Counted from the first letter of the stretch, positions 46,885 through 55,640 are shown. The stretch: DNA of 64,000 nt from Lysobacter arvi (GCA_031216755.1 JARUHG010000001.1:310001-374000); one strand, 5' to 3'. The notes: generated by a model from the letters alone, not told the origin. Translations and numbers: made by a program.

Positions 46885-46959
46885 TGGTGGGCGGTACAAG
46901 TTTCGAACTTGTGACCCCTGCCGTGTGAAAGCAGTGCTCTACCGCTGAGCTAACCGCCC
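46885..46959 (-). tRNA. tRNA-Val (anticodon CAC)
   Basis: 75 nt with encoded CCA. Acceptor GGGCGGT/ACCGCCC; anticodon loop TTCACAC gives CAC; T loop TTCGAAA. It marks the right-hand edge of the polysaccharide locus. Confidence 0.96.
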
Positions 46960-46972
46960 GTAAGGGCTGCGC

Positions 46973-47003
46973 AGTATACAGCAAAGCGGCCGGAGTTTGG
47001 CAA
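46973..47003 (-). promoter_or_regulatory. Candidate promoter for tRNA-Val
   Basis: On the minus strand TTGCCA (47003-46998) and TATACT (46978-46973). The -10 is good, the 19-nt spacer is longer than ideal. It ends 13 bases before the tRNA. Confidence 0.55.
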
Positions 47004-47106
47004 CACCCTCGCCTGGGCGCGCTCGGTCCGCCGCGCCGAGACTTTTCCGCCCAACAATCAGAATCTTCCGCTTACACGCCCTCTTGCAGTCAGCGAAACT
47101 CGCTGA

Positions 47107-47736
47107 ATGATCCGCACACTCCTTGTGGACGACCACGCGATCGTCCGAGAAGGCTTCAAACGCCTCTTCCATAACACCGGCCGCTACGAGGTGGTCGCCG
47201 AAGCCGCCGACGCCGCACAGGCGCTCGAGGTCGTCCGCCTTCGTCCTATCGACGTGGCGGTCATCGACCTCAGCCTTGCGACCGCGGAGGGCGGCCTCGT
47301 GCTCCTGCGGGCATTCGGCAGCCGGCTCCCGCACGTGCGACGCGTCGTCGTCAGCATGCACAGCGATCCGGGCGTCGTGCTCCGGGCGCTCGACGAGGGC
47401 GCCCACGGCTACGTCACCAAGGCCGCCGCCATCGCCGAACTCGTCTCGGTCCTGGACCGGGTAATGAAGGGCGAGGTGGCGCTGAGCAGCGACGTGGGCC
47501 AGGCGGTGGAACGGCCGCGGGACTTCGGCCTGACGCCGCGCGAACTGGAAACCCTGCGCGGCCTGTTGTCCGAACTTCCGCCGAAGGCGATCGCCGCCGA
47601 CCTCGGCATCAGCGTGAAAACGCTGTACCGCCATCGCACCAGCCTGATGGCAAAGCTCGGCGCGCGCACCTTGCCGGCGCTGGCGCGCGTGGCACGCGAG
47701 CGTGGCTACCTCGGGATGCTCCATCCGGAGCTCTGA
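47107..47736 (+). CDS. NarL/LuxR-family response regulator
   Basis: 209 residues. Receiver domain with LLVDDHAIVREGFKRLF, phospho-acceptor Asp54 (AVIDLSL) and the lysine in GYVTKAAA; C-terminal LuxR helix-turn-helix with LTPRELETLRGLLSELPPKA and LGISVKTLYRHRTSLM. No histidine kinase is adjacent, so it is an orphan regulator. Targets unknown. Confidence 0.9.
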   Translation: MIRTLLVDDHAIVREGFKRLFHNTGRYEVVAEAADAAQALEVVRLRPIDVAVIDLSLATAEGGLVLLRAFGSRLPHVRRVVVSMHSDPGVVLRALDEGAHGYVTKAAAIAELVSVLDRVMKGEVALSSDVGQAVERPRDFGLTPRELETLRGLLSELPPKAIAADLGISVKTLYRHRTSLMAKLGARTLPALARVARERGYLGMLHPEL

Positions 47737-47750
47737 ACCCGGCGGGCCAG

Positions 47751-48605
47751 CTACTCCAGTTGCGATGCCGCATAGGCGGCATCGAGGGCTTCCATGGCGT
47801 CGAGCGGCTTGATCCGGGCCGCCTTCTCGTATTCCGCGGCGGCCGCCTCTTCCTTCTTCTCGCCGTGCAGCAGCATCAGCACGTTGCCGTGTTCGATGTG
47901 CGCGATGGGCGAGTCGGGGGTGAGCTTGAGCGCCGCCGCGATGTGCTTTTCCGCTTCCGCGACCTTGGCGCCGTAGGTCAGGCCGCCGATCATCGCACCG
48001 ACCTTGCCGATGATCTCCGCGTGGTACAGCGCCATCGCGGTGTGCGCTTCGGCGTGCTTGGGGACGAGGTCCAGCGTCGCCTCCAGCGCTGCCCGCACCT
48101 TGCCGGCGATGCCGGCCTTCAGCGCCTTGGCGATGCTCAGGCCCTGACTGTAGCGGCCCAACGCGAAGGCGTAGCGATAGTGGCTGTTCGCCTCGTCCGG
48201 CAAGGCGCCGATTGCCGCTTCCGCCAGCTTGGCGGCGTGCTCGAACCGCTTCAGACGTTCCGCGTCGTCGCCCACCAGATAGGTCGCATGGATGCCCAGC
48301 GCCTTCACCGCGACGGACGCGCCCACGGGGCCCAACGCGGAGCCCGCATCGTATGCGAGCTTGAAGTCCCCCCGATGGAAAGACCGCCAGGCGTCCTGCA
48401 GCTGGCCGGCCAACGACTCGGCGTCCACGCCCTTGGGCGCGGCCTTGCCTGCAGCGGACAGGAGCGCGGCCGCGCGCTTGGGATCGGGATACGGTTCGGC
48501 ATCGCCGGCATGCAGCTTCGGCCAGGCCTTCTTCAGCGCATCGCCCGAGTACGCGAACGCCTTGGCGTCGTGGGGGAAGGCGGCCCAGCTGGACTTCGCG
48601 GCCAT
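47751..48605 (-). CDS. TPR-like helical protein of unknown function
   Basis: 284 residues, alpha-helical, no signal peptide. Repeated alpha-hairpins (YPDPKRAAALLSAAGKAAP; YRYAFALGRYSQGLSIAKAL; AEAHTAMALYHAEIIGKVGA; AEAEKHIAAALKLTPDSPIA) suggest TPR-type repeats; the arrangement recalls the RMDN (regulator of microtubule dynamics) family. ATG 48605 is chosen because GAGGGACC precedes it; the longer frame upstream looks like a shadow. It converges with the response regulator. Confidence 0.7.
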   Translation of the reverse strand: MAAKSSWAAFPHDAKAFAYSGDALKKAWPKLHAGDAEPYPDPKRAAALLSAAGKAAPKGVDAESLAGQLQDAWRSFHRGDFKLAYDAGSALGPVGASVAVKALGIHATYLVGDDAERLKRFEHAAKLAEAAIGALPDEANSHYRYAFALGRYSQGLSIAKALKAGIAGKVRAALEATLDLVPKHAEAHTAMALYHAEIIGKVGAMIGGLTYGAKVAEAEKHIAAALKLTPDSPIAHIEHGNVLMLLHGEKKEEAAAAEYEKAARIKPLDAMEALDAAYAASQLE

Positions 48606-48896
48606 CGGCGGTCCCTCGTGGCGATCGATGGCGCAGCATCCGCCTGCGGCCCGGCGCTGGCAAGGGGCGGCCAGTGTTTGCTCGACCGGGTCCGGGAAGA
48701 GTCGGCGTTGCCTGCCCCAGGCGCGGAGAACACGATGGTCCATCGAACCCGCCACCGGCCCACCCGGCAGACCACGCTTCGGCACGTCTGGCTGGCGGAC
48801 ATGGGGCTCGTGCGGGTACTTGCGCGTCGGCTGAGCCGGAGCGGTCGACGCTGAGCCGGCCTCGCGACGCCGCGGCGCACGCGGCGGATCAGGCGG

Positions 48897-49523
48897 TCAA
48901 TCCAGGTAGGCGCGCGTCAGGGTGTTCAGGTGCACGCGTTCGGCATCGCGCAGGAACGGCGCCAGCAGCATCATCACCTGCACGATTCCGTCGCGGATCG
49001 CCGCGTGCTCGTCCTTGTCGCCGCGCGCGGCGGCGTAGTTGAGCCAGAAGGTGGCGATGACCAGCACATTGGTCGCCGTCGCGGCCAACTCGTCCTTCGA
49101 CGCACGCATGATCCCGGCCTGCAACAGTCCGCGCATCACCGTGTGCGCCTGCTCGTTCGCGCGGCGAAGGATGCGCGCGAAACGCAACCGCAGGCGCCGG
49201 TTGCGGCTCAGGATTTCCACCAGGTCCCGATGCAGGAAGCGGTAATCCCAGATGCATTCGAACACCAGGTGCAACTGCAGCCAGACGTCCTCAAGCCCCG
49301 GCAGGCGCCCTTGCGGCGCGGCGAGCGCGGCGTCCATGCGCTCCTCGAAGCGCGCGAACAACTGCTCGATGATGTCGTCCTTGTTCCGGAAGTGGTAGTA
49401 CAGGTTGCCCGGGCTGATCTCCAGCTCATCGGCGATGTGGTTCGTGGTGACGTTCGGCTCGCCCAGGGCATTGAACATCGTCAATGCGCTGTCGAGGATG
49501 CGCTGGCGGGTCTGTTTCGCCAT
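48897..49523 (-). CDS. TetR/AcrR family transcriptional regulator
   Basis: 208 residues. N-terminal HTH: RILDSALTMFNALGEPNVTT, IADELEISPGNLYYHFRNKD. The C-terminal ligand domain is not assignable. It lies 24 bases downstream of the acyl-CoA-binding protein gene on the same strand, and both face away from the fatty acyl-CoA reductase gene. A role as an acyl-CoA-responsive regulator of this group is an inference from context. Confidence 0.9.
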   Translation of the reverse strand: MAKQTRQRILDSALTMFNALGEPNVTTNHIADELEISPGNLYYHFRNKDDIIEQLFARFEERMDAALAAPQGRLPGLEDVWLQLHLVFECIWDYRFLHRDLVEILSRNRRLRLRFARILRRANEQAHTVMRGLLQAGIMRASKDELAATATNVLVIATFWLNYAAARGDKDEHAAIRDGIVQVMMLLAPFLRDAERVHLNTLTRAYLD

Positions 49524-49547
49524 CGAGGTCGCAGTCGGCGGCGCGCT

Positions 49548-49805
49548 TCAGGCGCGCAGCTTCTTCACCAGGTCAATGTATTTCTGCTTGGCCTCGTCGC
49601 TGCATGTGCCTTTCAGCTTCGCCCACGCCTCGTACTTGGCGGTGCCGACGAAATCAAAGAAGCCCGGCTTCGGCCCGCTGACATCGCCCTCCGATCCCTG
49701 CTTGTACAGCGCGTACAAGCGCAGCAGCGTGTCGTTGTCGGGTCGCTCGGGCAGGGACTGGACGTCCTTGGCGGCTTGTTCGAACGCGGACTGCAGGTCG
49801 GTCAT
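49548..49805 (-). CDS. Acyl-CoA-binding protein
   Basis: 85 residues, the usual four-helix ACBP size. LLRLYALYKQGSEGDVSGPK and AKYEAWAKLKGTCSDEAKQK are the binding-site signature (conserved Tyr, Lys and Trp). It binds medium- to long-chain acyl-CoA esters in the cytosol. GGAGGG ribosome-binding site upstream of ATG 49805. ACBPs are uncommon in bacteria; here it is divergent from a fatty acyl-CoA reductase, an obvious functional partner. Confidence 0.9.
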   Translation of the reverse strand: MTDLQSAFEQAAKDVQSLPERPDNDTLLRLYALYKQGSEGDVSGPKPGFFDFVGTAKYEAWAKLKGTCSDEAKQKYIDLVKKLRA

Positions 49806-49958
49806 GACGGCGCCCTCCGGCGACCCGGGATCGTGCCGGAATTACCTCACGCAGCCTCGCCGGCGGTCAATACGGCGGGGAATTGTGACGAGGCGGGGCC
49901 TCTGGCAACGTAGACGGCAGGCGCCGCGCGGCGGCCACTCAAGGTCGGGGAGAGGGCA

Positions 49959-51953
49959 ATGAGCTACTTCGTCACCGGTGCCACGGGGTTCATCGGCCGC
50001 TTCCTGGTCGATCGCTTGCTTCGCCAGCGCAAGGGCACGGTGTACGTGCTGGTGCGCAAGGATTCGCGGAAGAAGCTCGATGCCATCGCGAAAAAGATGG
50101 CGTGGGACATGAAGCGCGTGGTGCCGGTCGAAGGCGACATGACGCAGGAGACATGCGGCGTTCCGGCCGCGCAGCTTCGTGCCCTAGGCGGAAAGGTGAA
50201 GCACTTCTTCCACCTCGCCGCGATCTACGATCTCACCGCCAAACCCGAGGCGCAGTACGCGGCCAACGTGGAAGGCACGCGGCACGCGCTGGACCTGGCC
50301 GCCGCGTTGAAGGCGGGCGTGTTCCACCACACCAGTTCGATCGCCGCCGCCGGGCTGTACCCGGGCGTGTTCCGCGAGGACATGTTCGACGAAGCCGAAG
50401 GCCTGGACGATCCCTACCTTCGCACCAAGCACGACTCCGAAGCACTCGTGCGCCGCGAGACGCGCATCAAGTGGCGCATCTACCGCCCGGGCATGGTCGT
50501 CGGCCACTCGCAGACGGGCGAGATGGACAAGATCGACGGCCCGTACTTCTTCTTCACCTTCCTCAAGAAGCTGCGCCAGATGCTGCCGCCGTGGATGCCG
50601 ATGCTCGGGCTGGAAGGCGGTCGCATCAACATCGTGCCGGTGGATTATGTCGTCGACGCGATGGATCACATCGCGCACAAGCCGCGGCTGGATGGCCATT
50701 GCTTCCACCTCACGGACCCGGACCCGCTGCGCGTGGGCGAGGTGCTCAACACGTTCGCGCGCGCCGGGCATTCGCCGGAGATGACCATGCGCCTGGATGC
50801 GCGCATGTTCGCGTTCATCCCCGGTGGCGTGCGCGGCGCGGTGGCGAACCTGCCGCCGGTGCGGCGGTTCATCGGCATGCTGCTGCGCGATTTCAGGATT
50901 CCCCGGCAGGCGATGAAGTTCCTGGGCTATCCCACCCGCTTCGACAATCGCGAGGCCGAGCGCGCGCTCAAGGGCAGCGGCATCCAGGTGCCGCCGCTGG
51001 AAAGCTACGCGTGGCGGTTATGGGATTACTGGGAGCGCCATCTCGACCCCGACCTGTTCGTGGACCGCAGCCTCAAGGGCAAGGTGCGCAACAAGGTGGT
51101 GGTCATCACCGGCGGATCGTCCGGCATCGGGCTGGCGACCGCGCAGCGCGTGGCCGAAGCGGGCGCGATCACGATCATCGTCGCGCGCGGCGAGGAAGAG
51201 CTCTTCAAGGCGCGCGATGCCATGAAAGCGGCCGGCGGAAAGGTTTTCGCCTACACCGCGGACCTGGCCGACATGGACGATTGCGATCGCCTGGTGCGGA
51301 CGGTGCTGGAGGAACACGGCCGTTGCGACGTGCTGGTCAACAACGCGGGCCGCTCGATCCGGCGTTCGATCGAACTCAGTTACGACCGCTTCCACGACTT
51401 CGAACGCACGATGCAGCTGAACTATTTCGGCAGCCTGCGTTTGATCATGGGATTCCTGCCGGGCATGACGCAGCGCCGGAAGGGCCACATCATCAACATC
51501 AGCTCCATCGGCGTGCTCGCCAGCTCGCCGCGCTTTTCGGCTTACGTGGCCTCGAAAGCCGCGCTGGACGCATGGAGCCGCTGCGCGCAGGGCGAGTTGT
51601 CGGGCAAGGGCATCTGCTTCACCACGATCAACATGCCGCTGGTGAAGACGCCGATGATCGCGCCGACCAAGATGTACGACAGCGTGCCGACGCTCACGCC
51701 GGACGAAGCGGCGGACCTGGTCGTCAAGGGCATCATCGAACGGCCCAGTCGCATCGCCACGCGACTGGGCACCTTCGCTTCGGTCGTCAATGCGCTGGCG
51801 CCCAAGGCCTACGAGGTGATCATGAGCACCGCGTTCGAGCTGTTTCCCGACTCGGCCGCCGCACGCGGCGACAAGCAGGCGCTGAGAGGGGAAGTCGCGC
51901 CGAGCAGCGAGCAGATCGCGTTCGCCGCCTTGATGCGCGGCGTGCACTGGTAG
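49959..51953 (+). CDS. Two-domain fatty acyl-CoA reductase (Marinobacter FAR-like)
   Basis: 664 residues. First half: extended SDR with YFVTGATGFIGRFLVDRLL, Tyr/Lys pair in YLRTKHDSE (Tyr near residue 153), INIVPVDYVVDAMDHIAHKP. Second half: classical SDR with VVITGGSSGIGLA (near 385), VLVNNAGRSIRRS, and the catalytic YVASK near residue 529. Length, domain order and long stretches such as INMPLVKTPMIAPTKMYDS are as in the Marinobacter enzyme that reduces fatty acyl-CoA to fatty alcohol in two NADPH steps. GGGAGAGGG ribosome-binding site. No wax-ester synthase is nearby. Substrate assignment is by remembered similarity. Confidence 0.87.
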   Translation: MSYFVTGATGFIGRFLVDRLLRQRKGTVYVLVRKDSRKKLDAIAKKMAWDMKRVVPVEGDMTQETCGVPAAQLRALGGKVKHFFHLAAIYDLTAKPEAQYAANVEGTRHALDLAAALKAGVFHHTSSIAAAGLYPGVFREDMFDEAEGLDDPYLRTKHDSEALVRRETRIKWRIYRPGMVVGHSQTGEMDKIDGPYFFFTFLKKLRQMLPPWMPMLGLEGGRINIVPVDYVVDAMDHIAHKPRLDGHCFHLTDPDPLRVGEVLNTFARAGHSPEMTMRLDARMFAFIPGGVRGAVANLPPVRRFIGMLLRDFRIPRQAMKFLGYPTRFDNREAERALKGSGIQVPPLESYAWRLWDYWERHLDPDLFVDRSLKGKVRNKVVVITGGSSGIGLATAQRVAEAGAITIIVARGEEELFKARDAMKAAGGKVFAYTADLADMDDCDRLVRTVLEEHGRCDVLVNNAGRSIRRSIELSYDRFHDFERTMQLNYFGSLRLIMGFLPGMTQRRKGHIINISSIGVLASSPRFSAYVASKAALDAWSRCAQGELSGKGICFTTINMPLVKTPMIAPTKMYDSVPTLTPDEAADLVVKGIIERPSRIATRLGTFASVVNALAPKAYEVIMSTAFELFPDSAAARGDKQALRGEVAPSSEQIAFAALMRGVHW

Positions 51954-51981
51954 CGCGCCGCATGCTCTCGCGACGATCGGA

Positions 51982-52953
51982 TCAGTACGCCCGGCACTGC
52001 AGGAAACGCACCTTCCGCTCGCTTCCGGCCGGCGGCTGGAGTTGCAGCCGGGAGGCGCGCAGCGCGTCGTAACGGGCGAGCACGCCGCAGACTTCCTGCA
52101 CCTGCAGCTGGTCCACGTCCTGGCGCTGCTGGATCACCAGCGTCGAACTGGTCGACCACAGCACGCGTTCGACCCACGGCAGCGCCGCCACGGCATGGAT
52201 CACTTCGCCGCGCTCGAACCGGTCGCGGTTGGGATCGGCCGGCGCGGACAACGCGGGATCGGCAACGGCGGGCGCGGGCGACACAGCGGTCGGCGCTGCG
52301 GGCGACGTCGCACTGGGCGCTTCGACGCCGGGCGCAGGCTCGGTGCGTGTTTCGCTCGTGATCGCCGGCACGACGAAGCCCAGCGCCACGCCGACAACGA
52401 GCGCGCCGATCCACGCGATGGCCGTCTCGCGGACGCTGCGTCGGCGTACGTTGAGGGTGAGGTCATCGCGCAGCGAAGCGGGCAGCATCGGACCGACCAG
52501 CGCCCAGAGCGCGTTGCCGTCGAACAGTTCCAGCGCCTCGCCGGCCTTGCGGGCGTCCGCATCGATGCGCGCCGGCGTCGCGAGGAGCCCGCCGGCCGCG
52601 CCGTTGAATCGCACGGCGTCGGCCAGTTCGCGCACGCTCGCCACGCCCAGACGGGAACGCGCCCCGGCGAGCTTGCACGACAGCAGCCAGGTGCGACCGT
52701 CCCGCTTCAGGCGCAGCTCCGCCTGCGGTCCGCGTTCCAGCGTCGATTCGACCGATTCGGCTTCGAAACCGCGCCGCTGCAGCGCCTCGACCACCAAGCG
52801 CGAGAACTCGCGCCAGCGCATGTCGGCCAGGGCTTCGATGCCGGCGGTCGTCTCGCCCTGCCTGCGCCGGACCAGCCACAGCCACGCCGTCGCGGCGGCG
52901 CCCAGCACAACGGTGACGACGAGCGCGATCGTCAGGGAAAAACCAGCCAGCAT
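51982..52953 (-). CDS. Membrane-anchored Mrr-like (restriction endonuclease fold) protein
   Basis: 323 residues from ATG 52953. N-terminal helix (LTIALVVTVVLGAAATAWLW), then a PD-(D/E)xK-type domain (residues about 45-145): WREFSRLVVEALQRRGFEAE, QAELRLKRDGRTWLLSCKLA and VRELADAVRFNGAAGGLLAT, the layout of the Mrr_cat family. A second helix (IAWIGALVVGVALGFVVPAI), an Ala/Pro-rich periplasmic linker, and a C-terminal region with a cysteine pair (VCGVLARY; FLQCRAY). The putative catalytic residues are Glu and Lys; whether it cuts DNA is uncertain. Confidence 0.65.
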   Translation of the reverse strand: MLAGFSLTIALVVTVVLGAAATAWLWLVRRRQGETTAGIEALADMRWREFSRLVVEALQRRGFEAESVESTLERGPQAELRLKRDGRTWLLSCKLAGARSRLGVASVRELADAVRFNGAAGGLLATPARIDADARKAGEALELFDGNALWALVGPMLPASLRDDLTLNVRRRSVRETAIAWIGALVVGVALGFVVPAITSETRTEPAPGVEAPSATSPAAPTAVSPAPAVADPALSAPADPNRDRFERGEVIHAVAALPWVERVLWSTSSTLVIQQRQDVDQLQVQEVCGVLARYDALRASRLQLQPPAGSERKVRFLQCRAY

Positions 52954-53051
52954 GCACAACCCGGGAATGTCGGAGGCTGGCGACTATACGACAGGGCCAT
53001 GGCGACCCGCGTGGCGCCGATCACGCCATGCGGCGGGGCATGGGCAAAGGA

Positions 53052-53114
53052 AAGCCCGCCAGTCCGAAACCGTAAGGGGAGGGGAGCATACGGAGTGCGC
53101 GGACTGGCGGGCTT
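53052..53114 (-). terminator. Long perfect inverted repeat downstream of the phasin gene
   Basis: AAGCCCGCCAGTCCG (53052-53066) and CGGACTGGCGGGCTT (53100-53114) form a 15-bp perfect stem with a 33-nt loop, followed on the minus strand by TCCTTT. It lies 44 bases past the phasin stop and could terminate transcription or be a small RNA; the loop is GA-rich. Confidence 0.6.
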
Positions 53115-53158
53115 GTCGGTCGCCCGGCGACCGGCCGGGCGGTGGTGCGGTGGTTCGA

Positions 53159-53737
53159 TCAGGACGCTGCGCCGGAGCGCGCACGGGTCGTCTTGCGTGG
53201 CGACTTGCGCGCGGCCGGTGCAGCGGTCGCCTGCTTGCTTGCGGTCTTCTTGCGCGGGGTGGCCGTGCGCGGGGCCGAGCCGCCCTGGCGGCGCAGTTCG
53301 GCCGTGAGCGCGTCCACGCGCCGGCTCAGTTCATTGAGGTCGTCGCGGCCGGGGACGCCCAGCTTCACCAGCGAACGCTGCACGCGATCCTCGAACACCT
53401 TTTCCAGGCGATCCCAGGTGTCCACGGCACGCTCGCGGGCCTGGCCGACGCGCGAGCCGACGACGTCGCGCACCACTTCGGCCTGGCCGCCTGCGAAACG
53501 GCGTGCGGTCTGCTCCAGCGTCATTCCTTCCTTGATCAGGGCGTCGAAGAGCTTGGTGCCTTCGGCCTGCGCGCGCGAGAACGCGCCCACGCCCGCCAGC
53601 CAGATCTGCTGCGCCGATTCGCTCAGCGTGCGCGAGAGCTGCTCGGCCTGTTGGCCCGCTTCCTGGGCGTTGGCCTTCCTGCGCGGACGCGTGCCGGCTG
53701 CGGTGGTCTTGCCGGCCGCCTTCTTGAACTTCGCCAT
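53159..53737 (-). CDS. Phasin family protein (PhaF/PhaI-like)
   Basis: 192 residues. Central phasin helix (QIWLAGVGAFSRAQAEGTKL, FDALIKEGMTLEQTARRFAG), heptad coiled coil (DDLNELSRRVDALTAELRRQ) and a Lys/Arg/Ala/Thr-rich tail (RKKTASKQATAAPAARKSPR) like the histone-like tail of PhaF that binds DNA. It coats polyhydroxyalkanoate or similar inclusions and may attach them to the nucleoid. GAGGGAA upstream. No pha synthase is near. Confidence 0.88.
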   Translation of the reverse strand: MAKFKKAAGKTTAAGTRPRRKANAQEAGQQAEQLSRTLSESAQQIWLAGVGAFSRAQAEGTKLFDALIKEGMTLEQTARRFAGGQAEVVRDVVGSRVGQARERAVDTWDRLEKVFEDRVQRSLVKLGVPGRDDLNELSRRVDALTAELRRQGGSAPRTATPRKKTASKQATAAPAARKSPRKTTRARSGAAS

Positions 53738-53819
53738 GCGGGTTCCCTCGATGGGGTGGCTGCGGTCCGGTCACCTTCGCGCCCGGCTCTAGAGCTTTCA
53801 CACCAAGCCGCGCGGCAGT

Positions 53820-54587
53820 TCAGACCCACTCGCGCGAGGGCAGGGTGATGCGCCGTTGCGGTCGGCCGACGAGGTCGAGGAAGCGGTTGAACACCGCGTC
53901 GGCCCGCGTCTGCATGCCGGCGATGTGCTCGCGCGTCGCGAGGCGGATCGCCTCCGCGTCGGCACGCGCCGGATCGAGCCCGCCCAGTTCGGCCAGCTCC
54001 TCGCGATACGCCGGATTGCGCAGCCAGCGCTCGATCAGCGCCTCGTCCATCTCCAGGTGGAACTGGAAGCCGTAGGCGTTCTCGCCGTAGCGGAACGCCT
54101 GCTGCTCGCAGCCGGCGGTGCTGGCCAGGTGCGTGGCCTCGCGCGGCACTTCGAAGCGGTAGCGGTGCCATTGGAACACCGGCGAGACGTCGCCCAGCGG
54201 CGAGAGCACGGCGTCTTCGCGACCGGCCGGCGTGGTGCGAAGCGAATACCAGCCGATCTCCGGCGCCTCGTGCCGCCGCACCGGCGCGCCGAGCACGTGC
54301 GCCAGCAACTGCGCGCCCAGGCAGATGCCGAGCACCGGCTTGCCTTGTTCGAGCATGCGTTCGATCGCGCGCAGTTCGGTCTTCAGGTGCGGGCGTTGCG
54401 CCTGGTCCTCGACGTTCATCGGGCCGCCCAGCACGACCAGCCCGCGATACCGGTCCACGTTCGGTTCGAAATCCGGCTGGCGTTCGAAATTGGCGAACCG
54501 GATGCGGTGGCCGCGGCGGCGGATCAGGCGGTCGAGCGTGCCCAGCGGTTCGGCGGCGACGTGCTGGAAGACGAGCAGGCGGGACAT
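53820..54587 (-). CDS. Class I glutamine amidotransferase-like protein
   Basis: 255 residues. Nucleophile elbow in GICLGAQLLAHVLG, histidine in YGFQFHLEMDEALIERWL with the following Glu: the full C-H-E triad. No synthase partner is fused or adjacent, so it belongs to the stand-alone GMP-synthase-like/gamma-glutamyl hydrolase-type group. Substrate unknown. Confidence 0.85.
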   Translation of the reverse strand: MSRLLVFQHVAAEPLGTLDRLIRRRGHRIRFANFERQPDFEPNVDRYRGLVVLGGPMNVEDQAQRPHLKTELRAIERMLEQGKPVLGICLGAQLLAHVLGAPVRRHEAPEIGWYSLRTTPAGREDAVLSPLGDVSPVFQWHRYRFEVPREATHLASTAGCEQQAFRYGENAYGFQFHLEMDEALIERWLRNPAYREELAELGGLDPARADAEAIRLATREHIAGMQTRADAVFNRFLDLVGRPQRRITLPSREWV

Positions 54588-54638
54588 GCCGGAACGAACT
54601 GCGCGAAAGGGCGTTCGACTATGCCAAATCCGCGGGCG

Positions 54639-55505
54639 CTACGCGCGCGGCGCCATCGCGATCAGCGCGATGGCGACCAGCGCCAGCACGATCGCCAAGC
54701 GGTTCCAGCGGCTGGTCTTCTCGCCGAAGGCGAAGACGCCGACCAGCGTTCCCAGCACGACGACGCCGATGTTCATCGCCGCGAACACCACCGACGGACT
54801 GTCCGGCAGCGCCTGGTGTGCACGCACGTAGAAGACGATGTTGCCGAAGTTGAGCACGCCCAGGAGCAGCCCGCCGCCGAGATTCCGCCACGCCAGCCGC
54901 GTGCGTCCGCGCGCGTGGCGCACGGCCTGCGTGCCGAGCATCAGCACGAAGGCGATGGCGAACGCCGCCTGCAGGGCCGCCATCGACGGCGTGCCGGCCT
55001 GCGCGATGCGCTTGAGCATCACGTCCACCAGCGCGAAACCGACCCACACGGTGAGCAGCAACCACCCGCTGCGTTGCCGCCCGTGCACCGGTTCCGCTTC
55101 CGGCCGCACGACGATGCCGGCGACGGCGATCAGCCCGAGCGCCAGGCCGAGCAGACGCATGCCGTCCGCGCGTTCGCCGAACAAGGTGAAGGCCGCCAGC
55201 AGCGACAGCAGGAGCGAAAGCCGCTGCGCCACGTCGGTGCGCACGATGCCGGCCGCGCGCACGCAGGCGCCCAGCACCACAAACAGCGAGGGCAACACGA
55301 TCGACAGCCCGAGCAGCGCAAGCCAGGGCGTGTCCGGATGCGTGAGCCCGTCCAGCGGCGGGCGCAACAGCCACGCGCACAGCGCCCCGGCCGCGAGGTA
55401 GTTCCAGGTGACCATCTGGCCGACATCGAGCCGCGCCCGCGGCGCCAGCTTGAGCAGCACCGAGACCAGGACGCTGCACAGGGCGCTGAGGAGGATCAGG
55501 TGCAT
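54639..55505 (-). CDS. EamA/DMT-family transporter
   Basis: 288 residues, about 10 helices with an internal duplication. Typical features: AGIVRTDVAQRLSLLLSLLA with a FGERADGMRLLG turn at the end of the first EamA repeat and FGEKTSRWNRLAIVLALVAI at the end of the second. Transports an unknown small metabolite. Confidence 0.82.
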   Translation of the reverse strand: MHLILLSALCSVLVSVLLKLAPRARLDVGQMVTWNYLAAGALCAWLLRPPLDGLTHPDTPWLALLGLSIVLPSLFVVLGACVRAAGIVRTDVAQRLSLLLSLLAAFTLFGERADGMRLLGLALGLIAVAGIVVRPEAEPVHGRQRSGWLLLTVWVGFALVDVMLKRIAQAGTPSMAALQAAFAIAFVLMLGTQAVRHARGRTRLAWRNLGGGLLLGVLNFGNIVFYVRAHQALPDSPSVVFAAMNIGVVVLGTLVGVFAFGEKTSRWNRLAIVLALVAIALIAMAPRA

Positions 55506-55558
55506 CGGGGTGTCGTTCGTCCGGGGCGGCGGGCGGTGATGATGCCACTCCCGGAAAC

Positions 55559-55640
55559 CGTCATCCCGGCGAACGCCTGGACTCGAGCCGGGCGCTCAGC
55601 CGTTGCGACGCGTCGGTCCAGCGAAAGCTGGAATCCCTCT
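55559..55640. repeat. Dispersed-type palindromic repeat (two hairpins)
   Basis: The left arm contains CCGTCATCCCGGCGAACGCC and the right arm ends in TCCAGCGAAAGCTGGAATCC. Each arm folds by itself (GGCG-AA-CGCC and TCCAGC-GAAA-GCTGGA). The GTCATCCCGGCGAA / GCTGGAATCC ends are like widespread proteobacterial intergenic palindromes. Confidence 0.6.
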
